A stretch of 64,000 nt of DNA. It comes from Mariniflexile sp. AS56. Lineage in GTDB: Bacteria; Bacteroidota; Bacteroidia; Flavobacteriales; Flavobacteriaceae. Every line of letters begins with the position of its first letter. The first letter of the stretch is position 1. The stretch lies in assembly GCF_030552475.1 (NCBI RefSeq), contig NZ_JAUPED010000012.1, positions 1-64,000 of the forward strand, written 5' to 3'. The position numbers and the translations under genes were made by a program. Shown in pieces: positions 8,061 to 18,600 of the stretch. The notes under the pieces are model-generated. The model ran no database searches. It saw nothing but the letters and a program-made list of their open reading frames with translations, and had not been told where the DNA came from.

Positions 8061-10961
8061 ATGAAAAACTTTTTACTCTTTAAAATCTGCTTGGTTGTAG
8101 GTTTGTTTTTTCCATTGGCAATAGTTGCTCAAGGAACAATAACAGGAACAATAACCGAAGCAGGAAGCAATGCGCCTTTGCCAGGAGCAAATGTTATCGT
8201 TAAAGGCACAACGAATGGAGCTATTTCCGATTTCGACGGTAATTTTAGCATCAATGTTTCAGCATTTCCAGTAACCGTAGTTGTCTCATCTGTTGGTTAT
8301 AATACGAAAGAAGTGTCAGTAGCATCTGCTAAAAATCTTAAAATAACACTTCAAGAAGGTGTTTCTTTAGATGAGGTTGTGTTAATTGGCTCTAGAAATA
8401 AATCTAGAACAGCGATTGATACTCCTGTTCCTGTAGATGTTATTAATATGTCTGAAATTGCTACATCAGGACCGCAGACAACAATTACGGAAATTTTAAA
8501 TTACGTGGCTCCATCATTTACATCAACAACGCAAACCGTTTCAGACGGAACAGATCATGTAGATCCAGCATCTTTAAGAGGTTTAGGTCCAGATCAGGTT
8601 TTGGTTTTGATTAATGGTAAAAGAAGACACAAATCTTCATTAGTAAATGTAAATGGTACGGTTGGTACAGGTACAGTTGGTACCGATATGAACTCGATTC
8701 CTACGGCTTCAATACAACGTATCGAAGTTTTAAGAGATGGTGCAGCAGCCCAATATGGGTCTGATGCTATTGCAGGTGTAATTAACCTTGTTCTTAAAAA
8801 AGCAACAAATGAGTTGACTTTAAACGTGAACTCGGGCGCTAATATGAGTAAGCACTCTAATCAATATAATGAAGGAGGTACTGATGGTGAAAAATTTCAA
8901 ATAGATGCTAATTACGGTGTCGGTTTAGGTGATAACGGTGGGTATATTAACTTTACGGGGTCTTTAAGTACAAGAGGAGCTACCAATAGAAGTGATGAAA
9001 TGGGACAGCCTATTTACACTATGTTTGATGTTGCGACTAGAACATTGGGTTATGATAATGCTTTTGCTATGGACCCTAGTGACTTAGCTAGTTATGTGGC
9101 AGGTTTAGACCCGACATTACAAGCTGTTTATGATAATGGTGTTGTGGCAGGCGATTCTTTTTATGATATTATAAGTTCAGATTCAGCAACCTTTGTTGGA
9201 GATACATCGAACTCTTCACCAATTTCAGATTATGAATTAGCACAACGTGGTTTAACACGTGATGATTTTAGAATGAAAGTAGGGCAGTCTAAATTAAGAA
9301 GCGGACAGTTTATGATGAATATGGAGATACCTTTAGATGATAACGGTTCTGCTATTTACTCTTTTGGAGGCATGAGTTTTAGAGATGGTTTAGCTGCAGG
9401 ATTTTATAGAAGACCAGCTTATACAGATGGTAGAGGAAATACAGAAGCTTTGCCAGATGGTTTTTTACCACATATAGCTTCGCGTGTTATAGATAGATCT
9501 TTAGCTGCTGGTATTAAAGGAAAAATAGGTGATTGGGATGTAGATTTTTCTAATACATACGGCGTAAATAGCTTCGATTTCACTATTAAAAACACAGTGA
9601 ATGCTACTTTAGGGGCGTCTTCTCCAAGAGAGTTTGAAGCTGGTGGATTTGCATTTGCACAAAACACTACAAACTTTGATTTGTCTAACTTTTACGAAGA
9701 TACTTTCGAAGGTTTAAACGTGGCTTTTGGAGCAGAGTATAGAATTGAAAATTATCAATTAGTTGCTGGAGAGGAATCTTCGTATGCTAAATATGATGTA
9801 AATGGAGAAGTCGTAAATAACTATACGAATTCTGATGAAATAGTAACAAGTTATTTTGGTAGTGATGTTCCAGGTGGAGCACAAGTATTTCCTGGGTATA
9901 GACCAGAAAATGAAGTAGATCAAAACAGAAATAGTTTTGCTGCGTATGTTGATTTGGAAGCAGATTTAACAGAAGCGTTTTTATTAAGTGCAGCTTTACG
10001 TTACGAGAATTTTAACGATTTTGGAGAGACCTTTAACTGGAAATTATCTGGTAGATATAAATTATCAGAGAACAGCGCTATACGTGGTGCAGTAAGTACA
10101 GGGTTTAGAGCGCCAGATTTACATCAAATTTATTTCAACGCTACAGCAACACAATTTGTTGGAGGCGTTCCTATTGAGCAAGGAACTTTTGCAAACAATA
10201 GTAGGTTGGCCGATTTATTATCTATACCAGAACTGGAAGAAGAAACTTCATTTAATTTAAGTTTAGGGTTTACTGCTAAAATTCCAGATGCAGGTTTAAA
10301 AATTACTGTTGATGGGTATATGGTAAATGTAGATGATAGAGTAGGTATAACAAGAAGTTATTCGCCTTCTACAACAGAACAACAAGCTATTTTTGATGCA
10401 GCAGCAGCAGGTTCTGCTAAGTTTTTTACCAATGGTTTTGATACAGAATCTAAAGGTTTAGATCTTGTTTTAGATCATAAAACGAGCATTGGTACTAACG
10501 GAACTTTAACCAATATTTTATCGGGAACATTCTCTAAAACTGAAGTTAAAAATGTGAAGTCTATTCTAGGAACCGAAATTTTAGATGAAACTCTTAAAGG
10601 CTACATAGAAGATGCTATGCCTAGAACAAAATTAAACTTAACAAACAACTATGCTACTGGTGATTGGAATTTTATGTTGCGTAACGTATATTTTGGTGCA
10701 GTTAACGATCCGGACTTTAGAGGATCTGCTACTCCAGTTACTTATTCCGAAAAAATTATTACCGATTTATCTCTAACATATAGTTTTTCTGATAATTTAA
10801 AACTTACAGCAGGAGCAAATAACTTATTAGATGTGTATCCAGACGAGGTTCCTTTTGAAGGTTCACAATACGGAGATCAATTTATATTCTCTCGTAGAAC
10901 GTCTCAATTTGGATTTAATGGACGTTATGTGTTTGGTAGATTAACATTTACTTTAAAATAA
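8061..10961 (+). CDS. TonB-dependent outer-membrane receptor with carboxypeptidase-regulatory-like domain
   Basis: A 966-residue outer-membrane importer. A signal peptide (about residues 1-23, ending AIVAQG) is followed by a carboxypeptidase-D regulatory-like beta-sandwich (about 25-110: GTITGTITEAGSNAPLPGAN...SDFDGNF). The plug domain covers about 120-250 and contains the typical SLRGLGPDQVLVLINGKR and IQRIEVLRDGAAAQYGSDAIAGVINLV. A 22-strand type barrel follows, ending in FGRLTFTLK with a terminal aromatic/hydrophobic beta signal. It is not a SusC: the SusC-type long plug signature is absent and no SusD partner is adjacent. The substrate is unknown. A scrap of a second receptor gene lies just downstream, so a duplicate was probably lost here. 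Confidence 0.9.
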   Translation: MKNFLLFKICLVVGLFFPLAIVAQGTITGTITEAGSNAPLPGANVIVKGTTNGAISDFDGNFSINVSAFPVTVVVSSVGYNTKEVSVASAKNLKITLQEGVSLDEVVLIGSRNKSRTAIDTPVPVDVINMSEIATSGPQTTITEILNYVAPSFTSTTQTVSDGTDHVDPASLRGLGPDQVLVLINGKRRHKSSLVNVNGTVGTGTVGTDMNSIPTASIQRIEVLRDGAAAQYGSDAIAGVINLVLKKATNELTLNVNSGANMSKHSNQYNEGGTDGEKFQIDANYGVGLGDNGGYINFTGSLSTRGATNRSDEMGQPIYTMFDVATRTLGYDNAFAMDPSDLASYVAGLDPTLQAVYDNGVVAGDSFYDIISSDSATFVGDTSNSSPISDYELAQRGLTRDDFRMKVGQSKLRSGQFMMNMEIPLDDNGSAIYSFGGMSFRDGLAAGFYRRPAYTDGRGNTEALPDGFLPHIASRVIDRSLAAGIKGKIGDWDVDFSNTYGVNSFDFTIKNTVNATLGASSPREFEAGGFAFAQNTTNFDLSNFYEDTFEGLNVAFGAEYRIENYQLVAGEESSYAKYDVNGEVVNNYTNSDEIVTSYFGSDVPGGAQVFPGYRPENEVDQNRNSFAAYVDLEADLTEAFLLSAALRYENFNDFGETFNWKLSGRYKLSENSAIRGAVSTGFRAPDLHQIYFNATATQFVGGVPIEQGTFANNSRLADLLSIPELEEETSFNLSLGFTAKIPDAGLKITVDGYMVNVDDRVGITRSYSPSTTEQQAIFDAAAAGSAKFFTNGFDTESKGLDLVLDHKTSIGTNGTLTNILSGTFSKTEVKNVKSILGTEILDETLKGYIEDAMPRTKLNLTNNYATGDWNFMLRNVYFGAVNDPDFRGSATPVTYSEKIITDLSLTYSFSDNLKLTAGANNLLDVYPDEVPFEGSQYGDQFIFSRRTSQFGFNGRYVFGRLTFTLK

Positions 10962-11028
10962 TAGAAAGTTAATTTATAATTATTAAAAATATAGGGTTTC
11001 AGTTTCATTTTTAAAGGATATAAAATAG

Positions 11029-11091
11029 AACCAACAATTTGGAATTGGTGGACGCTTTATGTTTGCTAGATTAAGTTTTAAATTGAAATAA
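11029..11091 (+). pseudogene. C-terminal scrap of a second TonB-dependent receptor
   Basis: Read in frame, 11029-11091 encodes NQQFGIGGRFMFARLSFKLK followed by a stop. It aligns without gaps to the last residues of the upstream receptor, TSQFGFNGRYVFGRLTFTLK and stop; about three quarters of the 60 bases are identical. An in-frame TAG at 11026-11028 closes the frame upstream and there is no start codon. I read this as the end of a tandem receptor copy whose body has been deleted. It sits between the intact receptor and its terminator. Confidence 0.8.
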
Positions 11092-11109
11092 AATAAAAGA
11101 CTTTTAATG

Positions 11110-11138
11110 AAAAGCCTCAGCGTGTGTTGAGGCTTTTC
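11110..11138 (+). terminator. terminator after the receptor and its remnant
   Basis: A perfect 10-base stem AAAAGCCTCA / TGAGGCTTTT (11110-11119 and 11128-11137) with an eight-base loop, followed by CTTGTTTT. It ends the transcript of the first TonB receptor, 19 bases after the receptor remnant. Confidence 0.85.
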
Positions 11139-11272
11139 TTGTTTTATAAATTATCAAAATCGTAATTTTTTAAACTTTAAATTATGAAATTACAAATTAT
11201 TCATAAGGTATTTTGTGATATTTGTTTATTTTTTAAATATATTAGCAGTACTAACTCAATAATTAAACAATT

Positions 11273-14251
11273 ATGAACAAATTTTTAACTATCAAATGGC
11301 TTACGCTTTTGTTAGTTTTTATTCCATTACTATCTTTTTCACAACAGATAAAGGGAACAATTACTGACGGAACAACAAAAATGCCTCTGGCTGGAGCAAC
11401 AGTTTTAATAAAAGGGACAGCTACCGGGACTACATCAGATTTTGATGGGAATTTCAGTCTAAATGTTAGCGGTTTTCCAACAACGTTAGTATTTTCTTCC
11501 TTAGGGTTTGAAAAATTAGAAAAAACATTAAAAGATGCTTCAACCGTTAATGTTGTGCTTACTGAATCTGCAACAGCGCTTGATGAGATTGTAATTTCGG
11601 GATTAGCATCTTCTGTAAAAAGGTCCAATTTAGCAAATTCTGTAGCTACAGTTTCTGCAAGCGAACTAACAGGGGTAACACCAGCACAAACATTAGACGG
11701 TGCCTTGTCAGGGAAATTTACAGGAGCCTTAGTGACCGCTAATTCTGGCGCTCCAGGTGGAGGATTGTCTGTTAAATTAAGAGGGGTAACTTCTATTAAT
11801 GGTAACTCGCAACCATTATATATTATTGATGGTGTTTATATTGATAACAGTAGTATTTTCTCTGCTGGTTTAAATGATGTGTCTAGTGCAGCTTCTGGAG
11901 GTGCTAGTGCAAACAGTAACCAAGATAATGCGACAAATAGAATCGCTGACATAAATCCAGACGATATTCAAAACATTGAAATTTTGAAAGGAGCATCTGC
12001 TTCTGCTATTTATGGGTCTAGAGGAGCTGCTGGTGTAATTATTATTACCACTAAAAAAGGAAAACAAGGAAAGTCTAAATTAAATTTTTCTCAGTCTTTA
12101 GGATTTAATGAAGCTTTAAGGTTGCAGGGCCAAAGAAAATGGACTGCTGCATTGGCAGAAAGTGAATATGGTGAAGGAGCTCTTTATACAGCTGCACAAA
12201 ATGCTGGGACTTTACGAGATTATGAAAAAGAAGTTTATGGAGAGAAAGGTTTTATTACTAATACTAATGTGAGTTTATCCGGTGGAAATGAATCTACTTC
12301 ATTTTATTCTGGTATAACAAGAAATCAAGAAGATGGTATTGTTAAAGGTACAGGCTATGAAAAAACATCCTTTAGATTAAATTTAGATCACGATTTTAAT
12401 GATAATATTAAACTGTCATTAACGTCTAATTATATAAGTTCTTCGGCAGATAGAGGATTCTTTAATAATGATAATGCAGGAACAACAATTGGTGTTGCAT
12501 TAACGGCTACACGTCCTTGGGATAATCTTTTGCCAGATGCGAATGGAAACTACCCCGACCATCCTAATAATTCATCGAACCCGCTTCAAACAAGAGATTT
12601 GATGACTAATAACGAGTCTACAAAACGAATTATATCTGGAGGATCTTTGGATATTAATTTATATAGATCTTCTAATTCAGATTTGAAATTTGTTGCCAAA
12701 GCAGGTGTAGATAATTATACGCTACAAGGAAAAGTGATTTTTCCTAAAGAATTACAGTTTATGAGACCAGATAATGGTGGGGTAAACGGATTGTCGGCTG
12801 TGTCTACCACTACAAACACGAATGCTAACTATTCTGCTTTCTTAGTTCATAGTTATGATACACAGAATGATATGTCCTTTTCAACACAAATTGGAGCTAC
12901 AAGTCAGCAGTTTTCACAAAATACAGTGAGAGTTACGGCATCTGATTTGATTGCATCTGAAACAAATGTGGATCAAGCTGCCAATGTGGGAACGAATCAA
13001 GCGAGGTTAGAACAAGAAGATTTTGGTTTTTATGCCCAGGAGATGATTAATTATCAGGATAAATTAATTGGTACTCTTGGTGTAACTGGTGATAAATCGA
13101 CTAATAACGGAGATATAAATAAGTTCTTTTATTATCCAAAAGCATCCTTGGCTGCAAATTTACATAAATTTGATTTTTGGGGGTCGAGTGATAAGTTAAA
13201 TAGGCTTAAGCTTCGTGCAGCCTATGGTGAAGCAGGAACTTTTGCAGCTTTCGGATCGTTATACACGGTTTATGCAAATACTTTGGTTGATGGAAATGTA
13301 GGTATTGTTGTTCCTACCACACGTGGTAATCCTAATCTTTCACCTGAAAGACAAAAAGAATTTGAAATTGGACTCGATGCTGGTTTCTTAGAGGATCGTG
13401 TTGGTCTTGAATTTTCATATTATAAGAAAAAAGTTGAAGATTTATTATTGAGAGCTAATGCAGAACCTTCATCTGGTTATTCAACAAAATGGACCAATGC
13501 AGGAGAGCTTGAGAATAAAGGGGTAGAGATTGGGATAAATGTAAGTGCTGTTACTTCTGAAATTTTTTCATGGGATACGAATGTAAGCTGGTTTAAAAAT
13601 AAATCTGAAATGACTAAATTGAATGTTCCAACATTTAATCTAGGTGGTTTTGGTAATAGCCTAGGGCAGTTTCAAATTGAAGAAGGAAAAAGTGTTACAC
13701 AAATTGTTGGAACAACCGGTCCTGGTACGCCTGTAAGTGTATTGGGTGATGCTGAACCAGATTTTCAAATGACGTGGAGTAATAACATGAAGTATAAGGA
13801 TTTTACATTGTCATTCTTATGGCATTGGAAAAAAGGTGGAGATAATATTAATTTAACGAATTTACTGTCTGATTTTGGTGGAACAAGTTCTGACTTTGAT
13901 GATTTTGATATAGATCCAAACCATCAAATTAACAATGGAACATATAGAATTAATAATGGCTTGTTTGCGGGGAATGCAACACCGTTTGTTGAGGATGCTT
14001 CCTATTTAAGATTAAGAGAACTAGGGTTGTATTATGCTATCCCTTCGGAAATGCTTTCAAAGTGGTTTAATGATACAGTCTCAAATGTTAAATTGGGCTT
14101 TTCAGGACATAATTTAATTAATGTTTTCGACTATAAAAGTTTTGATCCAGAAGTTTCGAATTTTGGAGGTTCTGGTTTATCAACGGGTGTTGAGGTAACT
14201 CCTTTTCCATCGTCAAAAAGATACATGTTGCACTTATCGGCACAATTTTAA
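11273..14251 (+). CDS. SusC/RagA-family TonB-linked outer-membrane protein
   Basis: A 992-residue SusC-like transporter. A signal peptide (about 1-23, LLSFSQQ) is followed by a carboxypeptidase-regulatory-like domain (GTITDGTTKMPLAGATVLIKG, about 27-47). The SusC plug contains KLRGVTSINGNSQPLYIIDG (from about residue 165) and the signature IQNIEILKGASASAIYGSRG, then the barrel ends MLHLSAQF. SusC proteins import oligosaccharides or peptides together with the surface lipoprotein SusD, whose gene follows after 18 bases. No glycoside hydrolase, protease or sensor gene is linked, so the substrate cannot be inferred. The pair lies between two terminators with similar sequences and forms a two-gene operon. 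Confidence 0.94.
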   Translation: MNKFLTIKWLTLLLVFIPLLSFSQQIKGTITDGTTKMPLAGATVLIKGTATGTTSDFDGNFSLNVSGFPTTLVFSSLGFEKLEKTLKDASTVNVVLTESATALDEIVISGLASSVKRSNLANSVATVSASELTGVTPAQTLDGALSGKFTGALVTANSGAPGGGLSVKLRGVTSINGNSQPLYIIDGVYIDNSSIFSAGLNDVSSAASGGASANSNQDNATNRIADINPDDIQNIEILKGASASAIYGSRGAAGVIIITTKKGKQGKSKLNFSQSLGFNEALRLQGQRKWTAALAESEYGEGALYTAAQNAGTLRDYEKEVYGEKGFITNTNVSLSGGNESTSFYSGITRNQEDGIVKGTGYEKTSFRLNLDHDFNDNIKLSLTSNYISSSADRGFFNNDNAGTTIGVALTATRPWDNLLPDANGNYPDHPNNSSNPLQTRDLMTNNESTKRIISGGSLDINLYRSSNSDLKFVAKAGVDNYTLQGKVIFPKELQFMRPDNGGVNGLSAVSTTTNTNANYSAFLVHSYDTQNDMSFSTQIGATSQQFSQNTVRVTASDLIASETNVDQAANVGTNQARLEQEDFGFYAQEMINYQDKLIGTLGVTGDKSTNNGDINKFFYYPKASLAANLHKFDFWGSSDKLNRLKLRAAYGEAGTFAAFGSLYTVYANTLVDGNVGIVVPTTRGNPNLSPERQKEFEIGLDAGFLEDRVGLEFSYYKKKVEDLLLRANAEPSSGYSTKWTNAGELENKGVEIGINVSAVTSEIFSWDTNVSWFKNKSEMTKLNVPTFNLGGFGNSLGQFQIEEGKSVTQIVGTTGPGTPVSVLGDAEPDFQMTWSNNMKYKDFTLSFLWHWKKGGDNINLTNLLSDFGGTSSDFDDFDIDPNHQINNGTYRINNGLFAGNATPFVEDASYLRLRELGLYYAIPSEMLSKWFNDTVSNVKLGFSGHNLINVFDYKSFDPEVSNFGGSGLSTGVEVTPFPSSKRYMLHLSAQF

Positions 14252-14269
14252 AACTTAAAAAAATACAAA

Positions 14270-15571
14270 ATGAAAATTATAAAAAAGTTTAACATACTTA
14301 TACTAACTATCGCTTTTCTAGCATTAATATCTTGTAGTCTAGAAGGTGGTGAAAGTTTAAATGGAGCAAGTACCTCTTCTATCTCAGATGATTTGTCAAG
14401 AGGTGAATTGCCACAGGCGGTGTCTGGTGTGATTTCAGAAATGAGGACTAGAATAAATACGCAAGTAGATGTTCAAAGTATTCTTGGTAGAGAATATTAT
14501 TATATTACAAATTCAGACCCAAGATATGAAGGTGATGTTGTTACTGGTAATTTAGATGATAATACGTTTTATGTAACGCAAGCTTGGGGTTCAAGATACG
14601 CGGCAATAAAAGAGGCGAATTTAGCTTTGGCTGGATTGGAGAATACAACTTCTGATTTTTCACCTGAAGAAATTGCAGCTTCAAGAGGTGTTTTAAATAC
14701 GCTTAAGGCTCATGAACTTTTAATGGTGGCAAATAATCAAGAAAGTATTAGAATAAACGTTGCAGATCCTGATAATTTGGGGCCATTTGTTGGTCATGAT
14801 GCTGCTTTGGCGGCTATATCAGAACTACTAGTAAGTGCTGCTGCTGATTTAACAGCTGGAGGAACAAGTTTTCCATTTAGTTTAACTTCTGGATACGCAG
14901 GGTTCGATACGCCAGCTGGATTTCTTAAATTTAACAAAGCGCTAACAGCTAGGGTTGAGGCTTATAGAGGGAATTACACTAGTGTTTTGAGTCTTCTAGG
15001 AGCTTCATTTATGAATATGACTGGAGATTTGAAAACAGGTGTTTATCATACGTTTTCATTATCGGGGGCAGATATTGCGAATCCACTTTTTCTTGCGTTG
15101 AATCAAGAGGCTAATGTAAGAATGGTTCAGTCTAGTTTTATAACTGATGCCTTGCCAAATGATACAAGAGTTAATAAGGCTGTTTTAAGAAATTCGCCTA
15201 AAACGGCTTCTGGATTAGTGGGTAACTATGATGTGTATATTTACCAATCAAATGTTGCCAGTGTGCCCGTAATTAGAAATGAAGAATTAATATTGTTGTT
15301 TGCAGAAGCTAATATGGTATCCAATCCTTTGGTTGCTGTGGATGCTATTAATGTTGTGAGGAATGCTGCTGGTTTAGGTAACTATTCTGGGGCTCAAACT
15401 GCTGCTGCATTAGAAAGCGAAATTCTTTTTCAAAGAAGATATTCATTGTTTGGAGAAAGTCATCGATGGATTGATATGAGAAGGTTTGGAAGATTAAACG
15501 AATTGCCGAACGATAGAGCAGGTGATGCGGTTCCTGCTTATATTCCAATACCAAGAAATGAAAACCAGTAG
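14270..15571 (+). CDS. SusD/RagB-family nutrient-binding lipoprotein
   Basis: A 433-residue lipoprotein with a signal peptide and lipobox LISC (lipidated Cys22), so it should be surface-exposed and cap the SusC barrel. The helical TPR-like SusD fold is suggested by RYAAIKEANLALAGLENT, LKAHELLMVANNQESI and the characteristic C-terminal segment IRNEELILLFAEANMV...AINVVRNAAGLG...ILFQRRYSLFGESHRWIDMRR. It is somewhat shorter than typical SusD proteins (about 500 or more residues), close to the RagB-like subgroup. It begins 18 bases after SusC and is followed by a terminator. The ligand is unknown. Confidence 0.92.
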   Translation: MKIIKKFNILILTIAFLALISCSLEGGESLNGASTSSISDDLSRGELPQAVSGVISEMRTRINTQVDVQSILGREYYYITNSDPRYEGDVVTGNLDDNTFYVTQAWGSRYAAIKEANLALAGLENTTSDFSPEEIAASRGVLNTLKAHELLMVANNQESIRINVADPDNLGPFVGHDAALAAISELLVSAAADLTAGGTSFPFSLTSGYAGFDTPAGFLKFNKALTARVEAYRGNYTSVLSLLGASFMNMTGDLKTGVYHTFSLSGADIANPLFLALNQEANVRMVQSSFITDALPNDTRVNKAVLRNSPKTASGLVGNYDVYIYQSNVASVPVIRNEELILLFAEANMVSNPLVAVDAINVVRNAAGLGNYSGAQTAAALESEILFQRRYSLFGESHRWIDMRRFGRLNELPNDRAGDAVPAYIPIPRNENQ

Positions 15572-15585
15572 TTTAACTGTTTTAT

Positions 15586-15622
15586 AAAAAAAAAAGCCTC
15601 AACATGTGTTGTGGCTTTTTTT
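15586..15622 (+). terminator. terminator of the SusC/SusD operon
   Basis: A long A-tract, then AAGCC-T-CAACA / TGTTG-T-GGCTT and ten Ts. The sequence resembles the terminator at 11110-11138 (agcctca...tgttg-ggctt). It faces the RND gene, which ends at 15645 on the other strand, and can serve both directions. Confidence 0.85.
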
Positions 15623-15644
15623 TTTATGATTATTAGTCTGTAAT

Positions 15645-18600
15645 TTATGGTTGTTTTATAGTCGTAGTAGTTTCCGAAGTCGTTTTACTGCGTATCCACA
15701 TTTTAAATTGCATTGCTAAATAGAATAAAACAGGAACAACAATTAAAGTTAAAAAGGTTGCTACGAATAAACCATAAATAACGGTCCAAGCTAAAGGTCC
15801 CCAGAATACTACATTGTCTCCACCAAAATAGATGTGAGCATTGAATTCACTAAACAATGTGAAGAAATTAATATTTAAACCAATCGCTAAAGGAATTAAA
15901 CCTAATATGGTAGTAATCGCTGTTAGTAATACAGGGCGTAAACGTGCTTTTCCTGCCTGAACAATACTATCATATAAATCTTCTTTTTCTAGGTAATCAT
16001 CTTCTTCTAAACCTCTATCGTATTTTTTTCTGTCAATAAGAAGTTGGGCATAATCTAAAAGTACCACACCATTGTTTACTACAATTCCAGCAAGCGAGAT
16101 GATACCCATCATGGTCATCATAATAACAAACGCACTTCCAGTAATTACAATACCACTAAACACACCAATTAAGCTTAAAAAGATGGCAAGCATAATAATG
16201 GTTGGTTTTGAGAACGAATTAAACTGGAAAATAAGAATTAAAAAGATTAAGAATAATCCAGTAAAGAAAGCGCCCATTAAAAACGTCATTTGTTTATTCT
16301 GTTCCTCAATTTGCCCAGTGTAATCTACTTTAATGTTTTTTGGTAGTTGGGTAAAGTCTTTCATAACATGCTGTACTTGTGTTACCACGGCGCCTGCATC
16401 GGTATAACCGGGTGCTAAGGCAGAATATACGGTAACAACACGTCTAACATCCCTATGTTTAATAGAACTGAAACCAGAGGTGTTAGATTGCTTTGTTACA
16501 GCAGATACGGGAACTTCTTTAATTTGTCCCGAAGCCATATCTCTAAATGTTATTTTCTGATTAAAAATGGCGCTTGAGTTATAGCGGTTTTCTTCATTAA
16601 AACGCACATAGATGTCGTAATCATCTCCATCTTCTTTATAAACACCTGCTTTGGCTCCGAAAATAGCATTTCTTAGTTGGGTTCCAACTTGAGACGAACT
16701 AATGCCTAATTCACCTGCTTTTTCTCTATCAACCACCACTTGCATAGCTGGTTTGTCTTTATTAACGTCTATTTTTAACTCGTCAATGCCCGCAATACTT
16801 CTAGAGTTTATGAAGTCACGCATTTTTTCAGCGGTATTAATAAGCTCTGAATAATCATCACCTTCTAATTCAATATTAATTGGTGCTCCTGCAGGAGGTC
16901 CGTTTTGGTCTTTTTCAACCGAAATTAAAACCCCAGGGTAGATGCCAACTAAAGCTTCTTGTACTTTTTGACGCATTAATTCACTGTCTTCTCCTTCTCT
17001 AAACTTATACTCGCGCATAGAGGCTGTAATTTTACCTTTATGAGGCATTTCAGCAGCCGATCCACCATCGGTTTGAGGGTTTCCTGCACCTTCGCCAACT
17101 TGAGATACTGCACTTTCTACCATAAAGTTATGGTCGCCTTTTTTATACATGTCTTCATTTAAAACATGGTATACTTTGGTTTCTATTTCTTTAGTAATGG
17201 TGTTGGTTTTTTCAATATCGGTGCCTTCAGGGTATTCAATATAGACAATAATTTGATTTGGTTTATTGTCTGGAAAGAACTCTACTTTGGTTCGTTGTGT
17301 TGCCAAGGAAATTCCGAAAACTATAAAAGCTACGATCAATAAAATGAAGGTTCCAATACTTATAACATAGGGTCTTTTTCCTTTTAGAGCACTTTTTAAT
17401 GCTTTTTCATAGAAATTTTCAAGTCTTACAAGGGTCTTGTTTTGAAAACGATTCGCCATTTTACGAAGTATTAAGCGATATACCCAGAGCATAATGGCTG
17501 TGAAAATCATTAGGGAACCAAAGGCTCTATAATCACCACCAATAACAAGAATAATAAGCCCGATAATAGCGATTATGGACGTTGTATAAATAATACGTTT
17601 TAAAGGCATGTCTTTATCTTCAACCGTCATAAATTGCGATACTAATACCGAGTTGAAAAATATAGCAACAAATAGTGAAGAACCTAAAACGACAGATAAT
17701 GTAATTGGGAAATACACCATAAATTGCCCCATAACTCCTGGCCATAAACCTAACGGAATAAAGGCTGCTACTGTAGTTGCTGTAGAAATGATAATAGGAA
17801 ATGCAATTTCACTAATACCTTTTTTAGCGGCGTCTACTCTGCTCATGCCTTCTTCATCCATAAGTCTGTAAACATTTTCTACGACCACGATACCGTTATC
17901 TACCAGCATACCTAGCCCCATGATAAGCCCAAAAAGAATCATGGTATTCATGGTGTAGCCTAATAAGCTTAAAACCATTAAAGACATAAACATAGACATG
18001 GGGATGGCAAACCCAACAAATAGCGCGTTTTTAAATCCTAAAAAGAACATTAAAACGGTTACAACCAGTATGATACCGAAAATAATATTGTTCACTAAAT
18101 CATCAACCTGCCCAATTGTTTTGGAAGATTGATCGTTAGTGATGGTTACTTTTAGATTTTTTGGAAATACGTTTTCTATGGCATCATTCTTTATCAGTTC
18201 TATTTTTTCGGCAGCTTCCACCATGTTTTTTCCAGCACGTTTTTTAACGTCAAGCATAACAACAGGTTCGCCAAATTCACGGGCGTAGGTTGTTTTGTCT
18301 TTTTCTCTAAAACTAACATCGGCAATATCTTTTAAATAGATAGGGTTGTTGTTTTCAGATTTTACAACAAAGTTTTTTAAACTATTTGGATCGTCTATTT
18401 CACCAATAATTCGAATGGTTCTACGTTGGCCACTGGCTATAAAGTTACCGGCAGACATGGTCATGTTTCCTCTGCTTATAGCTCCAATAACATCATCAAA
18501 ACTTACTTGAGACGCCATCATTTTATAAATATCTACGGCTACCTCTACTTCTTTTTCTTGTGCACCACGGATGTCTACTTTTTTAATTTCGGTTAAATTT

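Larger units (their letters stand above)
10962..11272. other. intergenic region between the TonB receptor and SusC
   Basis: 311 bases. The only recognisable contents are the receptor remnant (11029-11091), the terminator (11110-11138) and an A/T-rich stretch ahead of SusC. No complete -33/-7 promoter for SusC was seen. Confidence 0.6.
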
